A stretch of DNA of 64,000 bases from Inquilinus limosus (GTDB taxonomy: Bacteria > Pseudomonadota > Alphaproteobacteria > DSM-16000 > Inquilinaceae). The translations under genes were made by a program, and so were the position numbers. Under the pieces are notes generated by a model. The model was not told where the DNA came from and ran no database searches. It saw nothing but the letters and a program-made list of their open reading frames with translations. This document shows positions 16,460 through 25,191 of this stretch, piece after piece. The DNA lies in assembly GCF_002195995.1 (NCBI RefSeq), contig NZ_NHON01000004.1, positions 1,274-65,273 of the forward strand, in the 5' to 3' direction. Numbering within the stretch: position 1 is the first letter of the stretch; the number at the start of each line of letters is the position of its first letter.

Positions 16460-17769
16460 GGCTGGGCCTCCTGGTCGTTACGCCAGGCGCTGCCGTCGGG
16501 GAAGCGATGGGCCTGGAGCGAGGCGGGCTTCATGGCGATCGAATAGCCGGGCGCCGTCGGCACGGCGTAGCAGCCGTCGACGATCCGCACCGGGTCGACG
16601 AAATGCTCGTGCAGATGGTCGACATATTCGATGAAGCGGCGGTCCTTGCTGCCGCTGACCGAGACGAAGTCCCACATCGACAGGTGCTGCACGTATTCGC
16701 ACAGGCCGACGCCGCCGGCATGGGGGCAGACCGGCACGCCGAACTTGGCCGCCATCAGGATGATGGCCAGGTTCTCGTTCACGCCGCCGACCCGGGCCGC
16801 GTCGATCTGGCAGAAGCCGAGGGCGGTGGCCTGCAGATACTGCTTGAACATGACCCGGTTGTGGACGTGCTCCCCGGTCGCGACGCGGGTGCCGTAGCGC
16901 CGCAGCACCCGGTCGATCGCGGCATGGCCGAGGATGTCGTCGGGGCTGGTCGGCTCCTCCACCCAGAGCGGCTTGAACGGCAGCAGCGCGGTCGACCATT
17001 CGATCGCCTGGCCGACATCCCAGACCTGGTTGGCGTCGACCATGAAGGTCAGGTCGTCGCCGATCTCGGCGCGCACCAGGGCGGCGCGGGCCAGATCGGC
17101 CGCGCGGTCGGCACCAACCTTGATCTTGAACGCCTTGAAGCCCTGGGCCAGCGCCTCGCGCACCAGGCGGCGAATCTTATCGTCGCTGTAGCCGAGCCAG
17201 CCGGCGCTGGTGGTGTAGGCCGGATAGCCCTCGGCCAGCAGCTGCTCGATCCGCGCCGCCTTGCCGGCCTCCTGCTTGCGCAGCAGCTCCGTCGCCTCGG
17301 CCAGCGTCAGCGCATCGGTGATATAGCGGAAGTCGATGCAGCGCACCGTCTCCTCGGGCGTCATGTCGGCCAGCAGGCGCCACAGCGGCTTGCCCTCGGC
17401 CTTGGCCCAGAGATCCCAGATCGCGTTCAGCATCGCCGCGGTGGCCAGCTGCATCACCCCCTTCTCCGGCCCCAGCCAGCGCAGCTGGCTGTCGCCGGTG
17501 AGGTGGCGGTAGGTGGCGCCCATGTCGCGGGTGAACTCGGCCAGGTCGCGGCCCAGCACTGCAGGCTTCAGCGCCTCGATCGCGGCGCAGACGATGTCGT
17601 TGCCGCGGCCGATGGTGAAGGTCAGGCCGTGGCCCTCCAGCCCGTCATCGGTCGACAGGATCACAGTGGCCGCGGAGTAGTCGGGGTCGGGATTCATGGC
17701 GTCCGACCCGTCCAGCCTTTTCGCGGTCGGGAAGCGGATGTCGAGGACGCTGATCCGATTGATGTTCAA
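16456..17769 (-). CDS. fucD: L-fuconate dehydratase (enolase superfamily)
   Basis: From the TTG start at 17769 the protein has 437 residues, the normal length for L-fuconate dehydratase (L-fuconate to 2-keto-3-deoxy-L-fuconate). Enolase-superfamily residues are in place: KIK (K215, K217), D245 in FMVDANQVWD, E271 in WVEEPTSPDD, E300 in ATGEHVHNR and H350 in CPHAGGVGLCEYVQHL. YTTSAGWLGYSDDKIRRL is also close to the fuconate dehydratase group. TTG is chosen because GGAG precedes it and NINRISVLDIRFPTAKRLDGSDAMNPDPDYSAA is the conserved N-terminus; the open frame continues upstream without family sequence. It heads the fucD-fucosidase-transporter operon. Confidence 0.93.
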   Translation of the reverse strand: MNINRISVLDIRFPTAKRLDGSDAMNPDPDYSAATVILSTDDGLEGHGLTFTIGRGNDIVCAAIEALKPAVLGRDLAEFTRDMGATYRHLTGDSQLRWLGPEKGVMQLATAAMLNAIWDLWAKAEGKPLWRLLADMTPEETVRCIDFRYITDALTLAEATELLRKQEAGKAARIEQLLAEGYPAYTTSAGWLGYSDDKIRRLVREALAQGFKAFKIKVGADRAADLARAALVRAEIGDDLTFMVDANQVWDVGQAIEWSTALLPFKPLWVEEPTSPDDILGHAAIDRVLRRYGTRVATGEHVHNRVMFKQYLQATALGFCQIDAARVGGVNENLAIILMAAKFGVPVCPHAGGVGLCEYVQHLSMWDFVSVSGSKDRRFIEYVDHLHEHFVDPVRIVDGCYAVPTAPGYSIAMKPASLQAHRFPDGSAWRNDQEAQP

Positions 17770-17916
17770 GGGTGTCTCCGTCCCAGGACGGCACGCCATG
17801 ACGGCGGCCCGAGCGACGTTCCACGACCGCTCTTGCCGGCGGCTGGCCCGCCTTTGGCCGGCGGGTCTTGGCATTAGGGGCCGGGTGCGGCTAGGCTGTC
17901 AAGTGGTCAGGCCAGC

Positions 17917-17931
17917 TCAAATGGGATTTAG
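17917..17931. promoter_or_regulatory. operator between fucD and its FadR-type regulator
   Basis: TCAAAT-GGG-ATTTAG is the same palindrome as at 11823-11837 with one half-site position altered. It lies about 60 bases before the regulator ATG and 148 bases before the fucD start, where one bound protein could control both directions. Confidence 0.6.
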
Positions 17932-17991
17932 AAGAAGATTCTTTTGAGTGCCGGCCGGGCCGATGGCGGGACCTTCGAACGGCAGGGCAGG

Positions 17992-18684
17992 ATGCCCCTA
18001 CAAGCGGTCGTCAATCGCAAGCTCTACATCCAGATCGCCGAGCAGATCACCGCGGCGATCGAGTCGGGCGAGTTCAGGCCGGGGCAGCAGCTGCCCTCCG
18101 AGCGCGACCTGGCGCAGGCGCTGGGCGTCAGCCGCCCGACCGTGCGCGAGGCGCTGATCGCGCTGGAAGTGGCGGGGCTGGTCGAGGTCAAGGTCGGCGT
18201 CGGCGCCTTCGTCCGCGCCGCGGGCAAGCCGGGCGCCGCCCTGCCCGAGGCCGACCATTCGGCGCTGGAGATCATGCAGGCCCGGGCGCTAGTGGAGCCG
18301 GAGCTGGCGGCGCTGGCGGCCCGGCATATCACCGCGGATGGCCGGGCCGAGCTGGCCGGCATCGTCGACGCCATGCGCGGCCAGACGGCGCGGCGGGAGT
18401 GGTCGCAGGAGTCGGACCGGGCGCTGCACCTGCTGATCGCCGAGCATTGCGGCAACCAGGCGCTGCGGGAGATCGCGCTGACCCTGTGGCGCGGTCGCGA
18501 GGAGGGGCTGAGCGCCGCCTTCCACCAGCACCTGTCGCGCCGGCCGGCCCTCCTGGACCGGATCATGGCCGACCATGACGGCATCGCCACCGCCATCGCC
18601 ACGGGCGACCCGGACCGCGCCCGGGCGGCGATGGCCGCGCATCTCGACTATGTGCAGAAGGAGGCGCTGGCGGTCTGGGACTGA
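17992..18684 (+). CDS. FadR/GntR-family regulator of the fucose genes
   Basis: From ATG 17992 the product has 230 residues. It has a GntR winged helix (LYIQIAEQITAAIESGEFRPGQQLPSERDLAQALGVSRPTVREALIALEVAGLVEVKVGVGAFV) and an FCD effector domain (ALEIMQARALVEPELAALAARHIT, SDRALHLLIAEHCGNQALREI). An in-frame TTG at 17944 would add 16 residues that do not look conserved. It is divergent from fucD, and the TCAAATGGGATTTAG operator lies directly upstream. A matching site before the PhyH-HEAT gene suggests it controls that gene too. The effector is probably an L-fucose pathway sugar acid, inferred from position. Confidence 0.92.
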   Translation: MPLQAVVNRKLYIQIAEQITAAIESGEFRPGQQLPSERDLAQALGVSRPTVREALIALEVAGLVEVKVGVGAFVRAAGKPGAALPEADHSALEIMQARALVEPELAALAARHITADGRAELAGIVDAMRGQTARREWSQESDRALHLLIAEHCGNQALREIALTLWRGREEGLSAAFHQHLSRRPALLDRIMADHDGIATAIATGDPDRARAAMAAHLDYVQKEALAVWD

Positions 18685-18703
18685 GGCCGCTTCGATGCCA
18701 TTC

Positions 18704-18719
18704 CTGGATCGATCGATGC
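18704..18719. promoter_or_regulatory. shared 16-base motif upstream of the hexarate transporter
   Basis: CTGGATCGATCGATGC at this place is the exact inverse complement of GCATCGATCGATCCAG at 21128-21143, just before kdgD. The motif lies about 90 bases before the MFS gene and is a candidate regulator site for the hexarate genes. Confidence 0.5.
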
Positions 18720-18806
18720 CCATTCGGAAATAGAACTGGATCGAACCCGCTCCTACGGTTCCGCCCGAGATCAAGGCTCGCAGAGCCGAACCCCGGGAGG
18801 ACTCCG

Positions 18807-20132
18807 ATGGCCGTCACCGCTGCCGTCGACCGCGTCGCCAGAAGTCGAATCCGCTATCAGATCCTTCTGATGCTGTTCGCGGTGACGGTGCTGAACTACG
18901 CCGACCGCGCCATCATCTCCGTCGCCGGCGCCCCGCTCTCCAAGGAGTTCGGCATCGACCCGGTGGCGATGGGCTACATCTTCTCGGCCTTCAGCTGGTC
19001 CTATGTCGCGGCGCAGATCCCGGGCGGCTGGCTGCTCGACCGTTACGAGACCAAGCGGGTCTATGCCATCGGCATCCTGTTCTGGTCGGTCTTCACCTTC
19101 CTGCAGGGCTGGGCCGGCTTCTTCGGCGGCGGGGCCGCGGTGGTGCTGCTGTTCGTCTTCCGCCTGCTGGTCGGCGTGGCCGAGGCGCCGTCCTTCCCCG
19201 GCAACGCCCGCATCGTCGCCGCCTGGTTCCCGGGCGCCGAGCGCGGCACCGCCTCGGCGATCTTCAACTCGGCCCAGTATTTCGCACCGGTGATCTTCGC
19301 GCCGCTGACCAGCTGGATCGTGCAGGAACATGGCTGGCGCTGGGCCTTCTTCGTCATGGGCGTGCTCGGGCTGCTCGTCGTCACCCTGTGGAACCGGACC
19401 ATCCACGGGCCGAAGGAGCACCCGTCGGTGAACCGGGCGGAGCTCGACCACATCGCCGAGGGCGGCGGCACGATGTCGATCAGCGGCGCCAGGACCGGTG
19501 CCGCCGCCGCGCGCTGGAGCGATGTCCGGCAGTTGCTGGGCAACCGCATGCTGCTCGGCGTCTATGTCGCGCAGCACTGCATCAACGTCATCACCTACTT
19601 CTTCCTGACCTGGTTCCCGATCTACCTGGTCAAGGACCGCGGCATGACGATCCTGCAGGCCGGCTTCGTCGCCTCGCTGCCCGCCCTCTGCGGCTTCATC
19701 GGCGGCGTGCTGGGCGGCGTCATCTCCGACCATCTGTACAAGCGCACCGGGTCGCTGACCCTGGCGCGGAAGCTGCCGATCGTCGCCGGCATGCTGCTGT
19801 CGATGGCCATCATCGGCTGCAACTATGTCGACGACCCGGTGCTGGTGGTCGGGCTGATGGCGCTGGCCTTCTTCGGCAAGGGCATCGGCGCGCTGGGCTG
19901 GGCCGTCGTCTCCGACACCTCGCCGAAGGAGATCGCGGGGCTCAGCGGCGGGCTGTTCAACATGTTCGGCAACACCGCCGGCATCACCACGCCGATCATC
20001 ATCGGCTACATCCTGCACGCCACCGGCTCGTTCAACGGCGCGCTGGTCTTCGTCGGCCTCAACGCCGCCGTCGCCATGGCCGCCTATCTCTTCGTCGTCG
20101 GCGAGATCAAGAGGGTTGAGCTGAAGCGATGA
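18807..20132 (+). CDS. MFS transporter, ACS family (hexarate/hexuronate permease)
   Basis: This 441-residue membrane protein belongs to the anion:cation symporter branch of the major facilitator superfamily. It starts with RYQILLMLFAVTVLNYADRAIISVAGAPLSKEFGID and has GWLLDRYETKRVY in the first cytoplasmic loop and EAPSFPGNARIVAAWFPGAERGTASAIFNSAQYF, a hallmark of GudP/GarP/ExuT-like permeases. The start has a GGGAGG site. It is followed by a LysR gene, KdgD and GarD on the same strand, which fits proton-driven uptake of D-glucarate or galactarate. Which acid it prefers cannot be read from the sequence. Confidence 0.92.
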   Translation: MAVTAAVDRVARSRIRYQILLMLFAVTVLNYADRAIISVAGAPLSKEFGIDPVAMGYIFSAFSWSYVAAQIPGGWLLDRYETKRVYAIGILFWSVFTFLQGWAGFFGGGAAVVLLFVFRLLVGVAEAPSFPGNARIVAAWFPGAERGTASAIFNSAQYFAPVIFAPLTSWIVQEHGWRWAFFVMGVLGLLVVTLWNRTIHGPKEHPSVNRAELDHIAEGGGTMSISGARTGAAAARWSDVRQLLGNRMLLGVYVAQHCINVITYFFLTWFPIYLVKDRGMTILQAGFVASLPALCGFIGGVLGGVISDHLYKRTGSLTLARKLPIVAGMLLSMAIIGCNYVDDPVLVVGLMALAFFGKGIGALGWAVVSDTSPKEIAGLSGGLFNMFGNTAGITTPIIIGYILHATGSFNGALVFVGLNAAVAMAAYLFVVGEIKRVELKR

Positions 20133-20215
20133 GGCGGCCGGTCCGGCCCCTCCCCTTTCGCCAACCGCGGCAAACGGGGCAGTATCCGCCCCTGATTGCC
20201 GCGGGACGCCCACCG

Positions 20216-21178
20216 ATGTTCGACCTGAACCAGCTGCGCTGCTTCGTCGCCGTCGCCGAGGAGCTGCATTTCGGCCGCGCCGCCGCCCGGCTGAACATGA
20301 CCCAGCCGCCGCTGAGCCGGCAGGTACAGATCCTGGAGCGCATCCTCGACGTCGCCTTGTTCGAGCGCACCAGCCGATCGGTCCGGCTGACCCCGGCGGG
20401 GCAGAGCTTCCTGGCCGAGGCGCGGCGGATCCTGAAGCAGGCGGAGGGCGCGGCCCTGCTGGCCCGCCGCGTCGCCGCCGGCCAGGCCGGGGCGATCGGC
20501 ATCGGCTTCACCGCCACCTCGGCCTACAGCTTCCTGCCCGACCTGGTCTCCGCCTGCCGCCGGCAACTGCCCGACGTCACCCTGGTGCTGCGCGAGATGG
20601 TGTCGGGCGACCAGGTCGAATCCCTCGCTTCCGGCCAGATCGACGCCGGGCTGCTGCGGCCGCCGGTGGTGCAGGCCGGCACCGCCAATTTCCGCGTCGC
20701 CGAGGAGCGGCTGATGGCGGCGGTGCCGGCGGACCATCCGCTGGCCGCCGCCCCCCGCCTGTCGCTGCGCGACTTCGCGGCGGCGCCCTTCATCATGTAT
20801 GCGCCGCATGAGGCGCGGTACTTCCACGACCTGGTGATCGAGCTGTTCGCCCGCTCCGGCCTGCTGCCGGACTATGTCCAGCATCTCAGCCAGATCCACT
20901 CGATCCTGGCGCTGGTGCGCTCCGGCCTCGGCCTGTCGATCGTGCCGGAGGCGGCGCTGCAGCTGCAGATCCGCGGCGTGGTGCTGCGGCCGCTGGATCT
21001 GTCGACGCCGCGGTCGGCGGAGCTCTACATCGCCTGGCGGCAGGACAACGACAATCCGCTGCTGCCGCTGGTCCTCGACATCGCCCGCGACGTGGCGGAG
21101 CAGCACCGCCCGACCGATGCATCAGACGCATCGATCGATCCAGCAATCGAGTTGGAACGGCATCAATCCGATCGCTAG
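20216..21178 (+). CDS. LysR-family transcriptional regulator
   Basis: The 320-residue protein begins MFDLNQLRCFVAVAEELHFGRAAARLNMTQPPLSRQVQILERIL, the LysR winged-helix domain, followed by a periplasmic-binding-like effector domain (GAIGIGFTATSAYSFLPDLV, SGDQVESLASGQIDAGLLRPP). The start at 20216 is chosen because it matches the family; a frame opening at 20129 adds a non-conserved stretch. It lies between the hexarate transporter and kdgD, all in one direction, and is the obvious regulator of that module. The region just after its effector domain carries the GCATCGATCGATCCAG motif. Confidence 0.92.
   Translation: MFDLNQLRCFVAVAEELHFGRAAARLNMTQPPLSRQVQILERILDVALFERTSRSVRLTPAGQSFLAEARRILKQAEGAALLARRVAAGQAGAIGIGFTATSAYSFLPDLVSACRRQLPDVTLVLREMVSGDQVESLASGQIDAGLLRPPVVQAGTANFRVAEERLMAAVPADHPLAAAPRLSLRDFAAAPFIMYAPHEARYFHDLVIELFARSGLLPDYVQHLSQIHSILALVRSGLGLSIVPEAALQLQIRGVVLRPLDLSTPRSAELYIAWRQDNDNPLLPLVLDIARDVAEQHRPTDASDASIDPAIELERHQSDR
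21128..21143. promoter_or_regulatory. shared 16-base motif before kdgD (inside the LysR 3' end)
   Basis: GCATCGATCGATCCAG lies in the last codons of the LysR gene, 75 bases before the kdgD ATG, and is an inverted copy of the motif at 18704-18719. GGAACGGCATC at 21155-21165 also has an inverted near-copy (GATGCCATTCC) at 18694-18704, so both promoters share two elements. Confidence 0.45.
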
Positions 21179-21217
21179 AACGGGACCGACCTTGATTTCG
21201 ACGTGGGAGAACGAGTG

Positions 21218-22156
21218 ATGGCCAGGATGACCCCGAACGAGATGGCGCAGCGGCTCGGCTCCGGCCTGCTGTCCTTCCCCGTCACCCCCTTCGATCGCGA
21301 CAACGCCTTCGATGCGGAGCGTTACCGCTCCAACCTCGACTGGCTGTGCGGCTATGACGTGGCCGGGCTGTTCGCCGCCGGCGGCACCGGGGAGTTCTTC
21401 TCGCTGGCCCCGTCCGAGGTCGAGACCGTGGTCCGGACCGCGGTCGAGGAGACCCGCGGCCGGGTGCCGGTGCTCGCCGGCGCCGGCTACGGCACCGAGA
21501 TCGCGAAGCAGATGGCGGCCGCGGCGGAGCGCGCCGGCGCCGACGGCATCCTGCTGCTGCCGCCCTATCTGGTGCATTCCGAGCAGGACGGGCTGGCGGC
21601 CCATGTCGAGGCGGTCTGTGCCGCCACCAAGCTGGGCGTCATCGTCTACAACCGCGACAATGCGATCATCACCGAGGACACGCTGGCCGGGTTGTGCGAG
21701 CGCTGCCCGAACCTGGTCGGCTACAAGGACGGCATCGGCGACATCGAGCTGATGACGCGGGTCCATCTGCGGATGGGCGACCGGCTGACCTATATCGGCG
21801 GGCTGCCGACGGCCGAGACCTACGCCCTGCCCTATCTGGAGATGGGCGTGACCACCTATTCCTCCGCCGTGTTCAACTTCGTGCCGGAGTTCGCGACCAG
21901 GTTCTACGCCGCGGTGCGGCGCCGGGACCGCGAGACGGTGCAGGCGGGGCTGCGCGACTTCATCCTGCCGCTGCTGGCGATCCGCAACCGCCGCAAGGGC
22001 TATGCGGTCTCGATCATCAAGGCCGGGATGAAGGTGATCGGCCGGGATTCCGGCCCCGTGCGGGCGCCGCTGCACGATCTGACCGAGGCCGAGACCGAGC
22101 AGCTGGCGGCCCTGGTGCAGGGCCTGGCGCGGAGCAGCTTCGCCGCCGCGGCGTAA
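21218..22156 (+). CDS. kdgD: 5-dehydro-4-deoxyglucarate dehydratase
   Basis: The 312-residue protein is a class I aldolase-fold enzyme of the DapA superfamily. It starts [32 protein letters not shown], and [15 protein letters not shown] and [11 protein letters not shown] are closer to 5-dehydro-4-deoxyglucarate dehydratase (KDGDH) than to DapA. The Schiff-base lysine is in [11 protein letters not shown] (K170), with the proton-relay tyrosine Y144. The reaction converts 5-dehydro-4-deoxy-D-glucarate to 2,5-dioxopentanoate with loss of CO2 and water. The ATG at 21218 is preceded by GGGAGAACGAG. GarD, which makes its substrate, follows 13 bases later. The next enzyme, 2,5-dioxopentanoate dehydrogenase, is not in the window. 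Confidence 0.92.
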   Translation: MARMTPNEMAQRLGSGLLSFPVTPFDRDNAFDAERYRSNLDWLCGYDVAGLFAAGGTGEFFSLAPSEVETVVRTAVEETRGRVPVLAGAGYGTEIAKQMAAAAERAGADGILLLPPYLVHSEQDGLAAHVEAVCAATKLGVIVYNRDNAIITEDTLAGLCERCPNLVGYKDGIGDIELMTRVHLRMGDRLTYIGGLPTAETYALPYLEMGVTTYSSAVFNFVPEFATRFYAAVRRRDRETVQAGLRDFILPLLAIRNRRKGYAVSIIKAGMKVIGRDSGPVRAPLHDLTEAETEQLAALVQGLARSSFAAAA

Positions 22157-22169
22157 CGGGAGAGCGACG

Positions 22170-23702
22170 ATGCCGGAGCCAGGAACGCCGGACACACCCC
22201 GCACCATCCGGCTGCACGAGGCCGACAACGTCGCCATCGTGGTCAACTCCTTCGGCCTGCCGGAGGGCACGCGCCTTCCGGACGGCCCGACGCTCAGGCA
22301 GTTCGTGCCGCAGGGCCACAAGCTGGCGCTGGCCGACATCGCCGAGGGCGCCGAGATCCGGCGCTATGGCGAGGTGATCGGCCGCGCCGCCCGGCCGCTC
22401 GCCGCCGGCGACTGGGTCGAGGAGGCGGCGGTGCTGGTCCCCGCCGCGCCGGATCTCGACCGGCTGGAGCTCGCCACCCGGCCGGCCACGCCGCTGCCAC
22501 CGCTCGAGGGCTACAGCTTCGAGGGTTTCCGCAACCCGGACGGGTCGGTCGGCACCAAGAACGTGCTGGCGATCAGCACCAGCGTGCAATGCGTGGCCGG
22601 GACGCTGGACTTCGCGGTGAAGCGGATCAAGGAGCAGTTGCTGCCCCGCTTCCCCCATGTCGACGACGTGGTGGCGCTGAACCACAGCTACGGTTGTGGC
22701 GTGGCGATCAACGCGCCGGAGGCGGTGGTGCCGATCCGCACCCTTCAAAATCTGGCGCTGAACCCGAATTTCGGCGGCGAGGTGATGATCGTCGGCCTGG
22801 GCTGCGAGAAGCTGCAGCCCGAGCGGCTGATGCCGGACGGCATGCCCCCGGGCATCGTCCGGCTCCAGGAAGAAGCAGGCTTCGGCGCCATGGTCGATTC
22901 GATCCTGGCCATGGCCGAGGCACGGCTGGAGGCGCTGAACCGGCGCCGGCGCGAGACCTGCCCGGCCTCCGACCTCGTGGTCGGGGTGCAGTGCGGCGGC
23001 AGCGACGCCTTCTCCGGCGTCACCGCCAACCCGGCGGTGGGTTTCGCCGCCGACCTGCTGGTGCGCGCCGGCGCCACGGTGATGTTCTCCGAGGTCACCG
23101 AGGTGCGCGACGCCATCCACCTGCTGACGCCGCGGGCGGTGACCGAGGAGGTCGGCCGCGCCTTGATCCGCGAGATGGCCTGGTACGATTCCTATCTCGC
23201 TCGCGGCGAGGCCGACCGCAGCGCCAACCCGTCGCCCGGCAACAAGAAGGGCGGCTTGGCCAATGTCGTCGAGAAGGCGCTGGGCTCGGTCGTCAAGTCG
23301 GGGTCGAGCCCGATCGTCGACGTGCTGTCCCCCGGCGAGCGGGTCCGCAAGAAAGGGCTGGTCTTCGCCGCCACGCCCGCGAGCGACTTCGTCTGCGGCA
23401 CGCTGCAGCTGGCCTCCGGCATGACGCTGCAGGTCTTCACCACCGGCCGCGGCACGCCCTACGGCCTGGCGGCGGCGCCGGTGATCAAGATGTCGACCCG
23501 CACCGACCTGGCCCAGCGCTGGTCCGATCTGATCGACCTGGACGCCGGCCGCATCGCCAGCGGCGAGGCGACGATCGAACAGGTCGGCTGGGACCTGTTC
23601 CGCCTGATCCTCGACGTCGCCAGCGGCCGCACCAAGCCCTGGTCCGACCGCTGGGGCCTGTTCAACGCGCTGACCCTGTTCAACCCGGCGCCGGTGACCT
23701 GA
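22170..23702 (+). CDS. garD: galactarate dehydratase (UxaA/GarD family)
   Basis: The 510-residue protein has an N-terminal SAF domain (residues 15-100, [24 protein letters not shown]) and a large UxaA/GarD catalytic domain. Motifs include [92 protein letters not shown] and [21 protein letters not shown]. Length and these motifs match galactarate dehydratase better than altronate dehydratase. It forms 5-dehydro-4-deoxy-D-glucarate, the KdgD substrate. It is the last gene of the module and ends 12 bases from the stop of a convergent LIV ATPase gene. Confidence 0.9.
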   Translation: MPEPGTPDTPRTIRLHEADNVAIVVNSFGLPEGTRLPDGPTLRQFVPQGHKLALADIAEGAEIRRYGEVIGRAARPLAAGDWVEEAAVLVPAAPDLDRLELATRPATPLPPLEGYSFEGFRNPDGSVGTKNVLAISTSVQCVAGTLDFAVKRIKEQLLPRFPHVDDVVALNHSYGCGVAINAPEAVVPIRTLQNLALNPNFGGEVMIVGLGCEKLQPERLMPDGMPPGIVRLQEEAGFGAMVDSILAMAEARLEALNRRRRETCPASDLVVGVQCGGSDAFSGVTANPAVGFAADLLVRAGATVMFSEVTEVRDAIHLLTPRAVTEEVGRALIREMAWYDSYLARGEADRSANPSPGNKKGGLANVVEKALGSVVKSGSSPIVDVLSPGERVRKKGLVFAATPASDFVCGTLQLASGMTLQVFTTGRGTPYGLAAAPVIKMSTRTDLAQRWSDLIDLDAGRIASGEATIEQVGWDLFRLILDVASGRTKPWSDRWGLFNALTLFNPAPVT

Positions 23703-23714
23703 CCGGCGGCGGGG

Positions 23715-24458
23715 TCAGGCCGGCTCCGCCGTCATGCCGCCGCCCAGGAACATCTCGCCGATCCGCGGGTCGGCCAGGATCGCCTCGGCCCGGTCCTGCA
23801 GCCGGGTGCGGCCGAGCTCCAGCACCAGCCCGTAATCCGAGATCTGCAGCGCGCTGCGGGCGTTCTGCTCGACCATCAGCACCGACACGCCGCGGTCGCG
23901 CAGGCCGGTCAGGATGGCGAAGGTCTCCTGCACCATCAGCGGCGACAGCCCGATCGACGGCTCGTCGATCAGGATCAGCTTCGGGTCCAGGAGCAGGGCG
24001 CGGGCGATCTCCAACAGCTTCTGCTCGCCGCCCGACAGGGTCGAGGCCTGGCGGTCGGCCTTGCGGCGCAGCATCGGGAAGCGGTCCATCGCCGCCGCGA
24101 TCCGCGCCGGCAGGTCGGCGATGCCCTGCGCCGCCACGCCGCCGAGCTCGAGATTGTGGCGGACGCTGAGCTCCGGGAAGATGTTGCGGCCCTGGGGCAC
24201 GTAGCACAGGCCCAGCCCCAGCAGCCGCCGCGGCGTCGCGTTGGTGATGTCGACGCCGTCGAAGACGACGCGGCCGGAGCGGGCGGGCAGCAGGCCGAAC
24301 ACGGTCTTGAACACGGTCGACTTGCCGGCCCCGTTCGGCCCGATCACGGTGGTGATCGCGCCGCGCGCCACCTTGAAGCTGGTGCCGTTCAGGATGGTCA
24401 TGCGGCCGTAGCCGGCGACCACCTCCTGCAGCTCCAGGATCGGCGCGTCAGTGTCCAA
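23715..24458 (-). CDS. livF: LIV-type ABC transporter ATPase LivF
   Basis: The 247-residue ATPase has Walker A GPNGAGKST, Q-loop YVPQGRNIFPELSVRHNLELG, signature LSGGEQKLLEIARAL and Walker B LILIDEPSIGLSP, followed by VLMVEQNARSALQISDYGLVLELG, which marks the LivF type. The start is probably TTG at 24458, just inside the end of livG and preceded by GAGG. It is the last gene of the order binding protein-livH-livM-livG-livF. The transporter class takes branched-chain or other amino acids, amides, urea or aromatic acids; the substrate is not apparent. Confidence 0.92.
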   Translation of the reverse strand: MDTDAPILELQEVVAGYGRMTILNGTSFKVARGAITTVIGPNGAGKSTVFKTVFGLLPARSGRVVFDGVDITNATPRRLLGLGLCYVPQGRNIFPELSVRHNLELGGVAAQGIADLPARIAAAMDRFPMLRRKADRQASTLSGGEQKLLEIARALLLDPKLILIDEPSIGLSPLMVQETFAILTGLRDRGVSVLMVEQNARSALQISDYGLVLELGRTRLQDRAEAILADPRIGEMFLGGGMTAEPA

Positions 24459-25191
24459 GATAGGCCTCGATCACCTCGGGGTTGGCGCGGATTTCCGCCG
24501 GCGTGCCCTGGGCGATGATGCGGCCCTCGGCCAGGACCAGGATCCGGCTGCACAGCGACATCACGAATTCCATGTTGTGCTCGATCACCACGAAGGTCGC
24601 CCCCTCCTCCCGGTTCATCGCCGCCAGCCGGTCCTTCAGCCCGGCCAGCATGGTCGGGTTGACGCCGCCGGCCGGCTCGTCCAGCAGGGTCAGGCGCGGC
24701 CCGGCCATGAAGGCCATGGCGGCATCCAGCAGCTTCTGCTGGCCGTAGCTGAGGCCGCCGGCCTTGGCGTCGGCCAAGTGCTGCAGCCGGAAGAAGGCGA
24801 TCATCCGGTCCGCCGCGGCGCCCAGCCCGGCGTCGCGCCGGCCGAACAGGCGGGACAGCATCGACCCCTGATGCTCCTGCCCCGCCAGGATCAGGTTCTC
24901 GCGCACCGAGAGCTGCGGGAAGATCTGCAGCAGCTGGAAGGTGCGGCTGACCCCCATGCGGTTGAGGTCGCAGGGGCGCGAGCCCGTGACCGCCCGGCCG
25001 TCGATCCGGACCTCGCCAGCGCTAGGCTTCAACTGGCCCAGGATGCAGTTGAACAGGGTCGACTTGCCGCTGCCGTTGGGCCCGATGATGCCGAGGATCT
25101 CGCCCGGATGCACCGCGAAGGACACGCCGTCGACCGCGGCGATGCCGCCGAAGCTGCGGCGCAGGCCGCTGACCTCCAGCACCGGGCTCAT
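24448..25191 (-). CDS. livG: LIV-type ABC transporter ATPase LivG
   Basis: The 247-residue protein starts MSPVLEVSGLRRSFGGIAAVDGVSF. It has Walker A GPNGSGKST, the LivG-type region MGVSRTFQLLQIFPQLSVRENLILAGQEHQG, signature LSYGQQKLLDAAMAFMAG, Walker B LTLLDEPAGGVNP and switch VVIEHNMEFVMSLC. Its start overlaps the livM stop by four bases, and its end overlaps livF. The frame stays open far upstream, but the family start is at 25191. Confidence 0.94.
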   Translation of the reverse strand: MSPVLEVSGLRRSFGGIAAVDGVSFAVHPGEILGIIGPNGSGKSTLFNCILGQLKPSAGEVRIDGRAVTGSRPCDLNRMGVSRTFQLLQIFPQLSVRENLILAGQEHQGSMLSRLFGRRDAGLGAAADRMIAFFRLQHLADAKAGGLSYGQQKLLDAAMAFMAGPRLTLLDEPAGGVNPTMLAGLKDRLAAMNREEGATFVVIEHNMEFVMSLCSRILVLAEGRIIAQGTPAEIRANPEVIEAYLGH

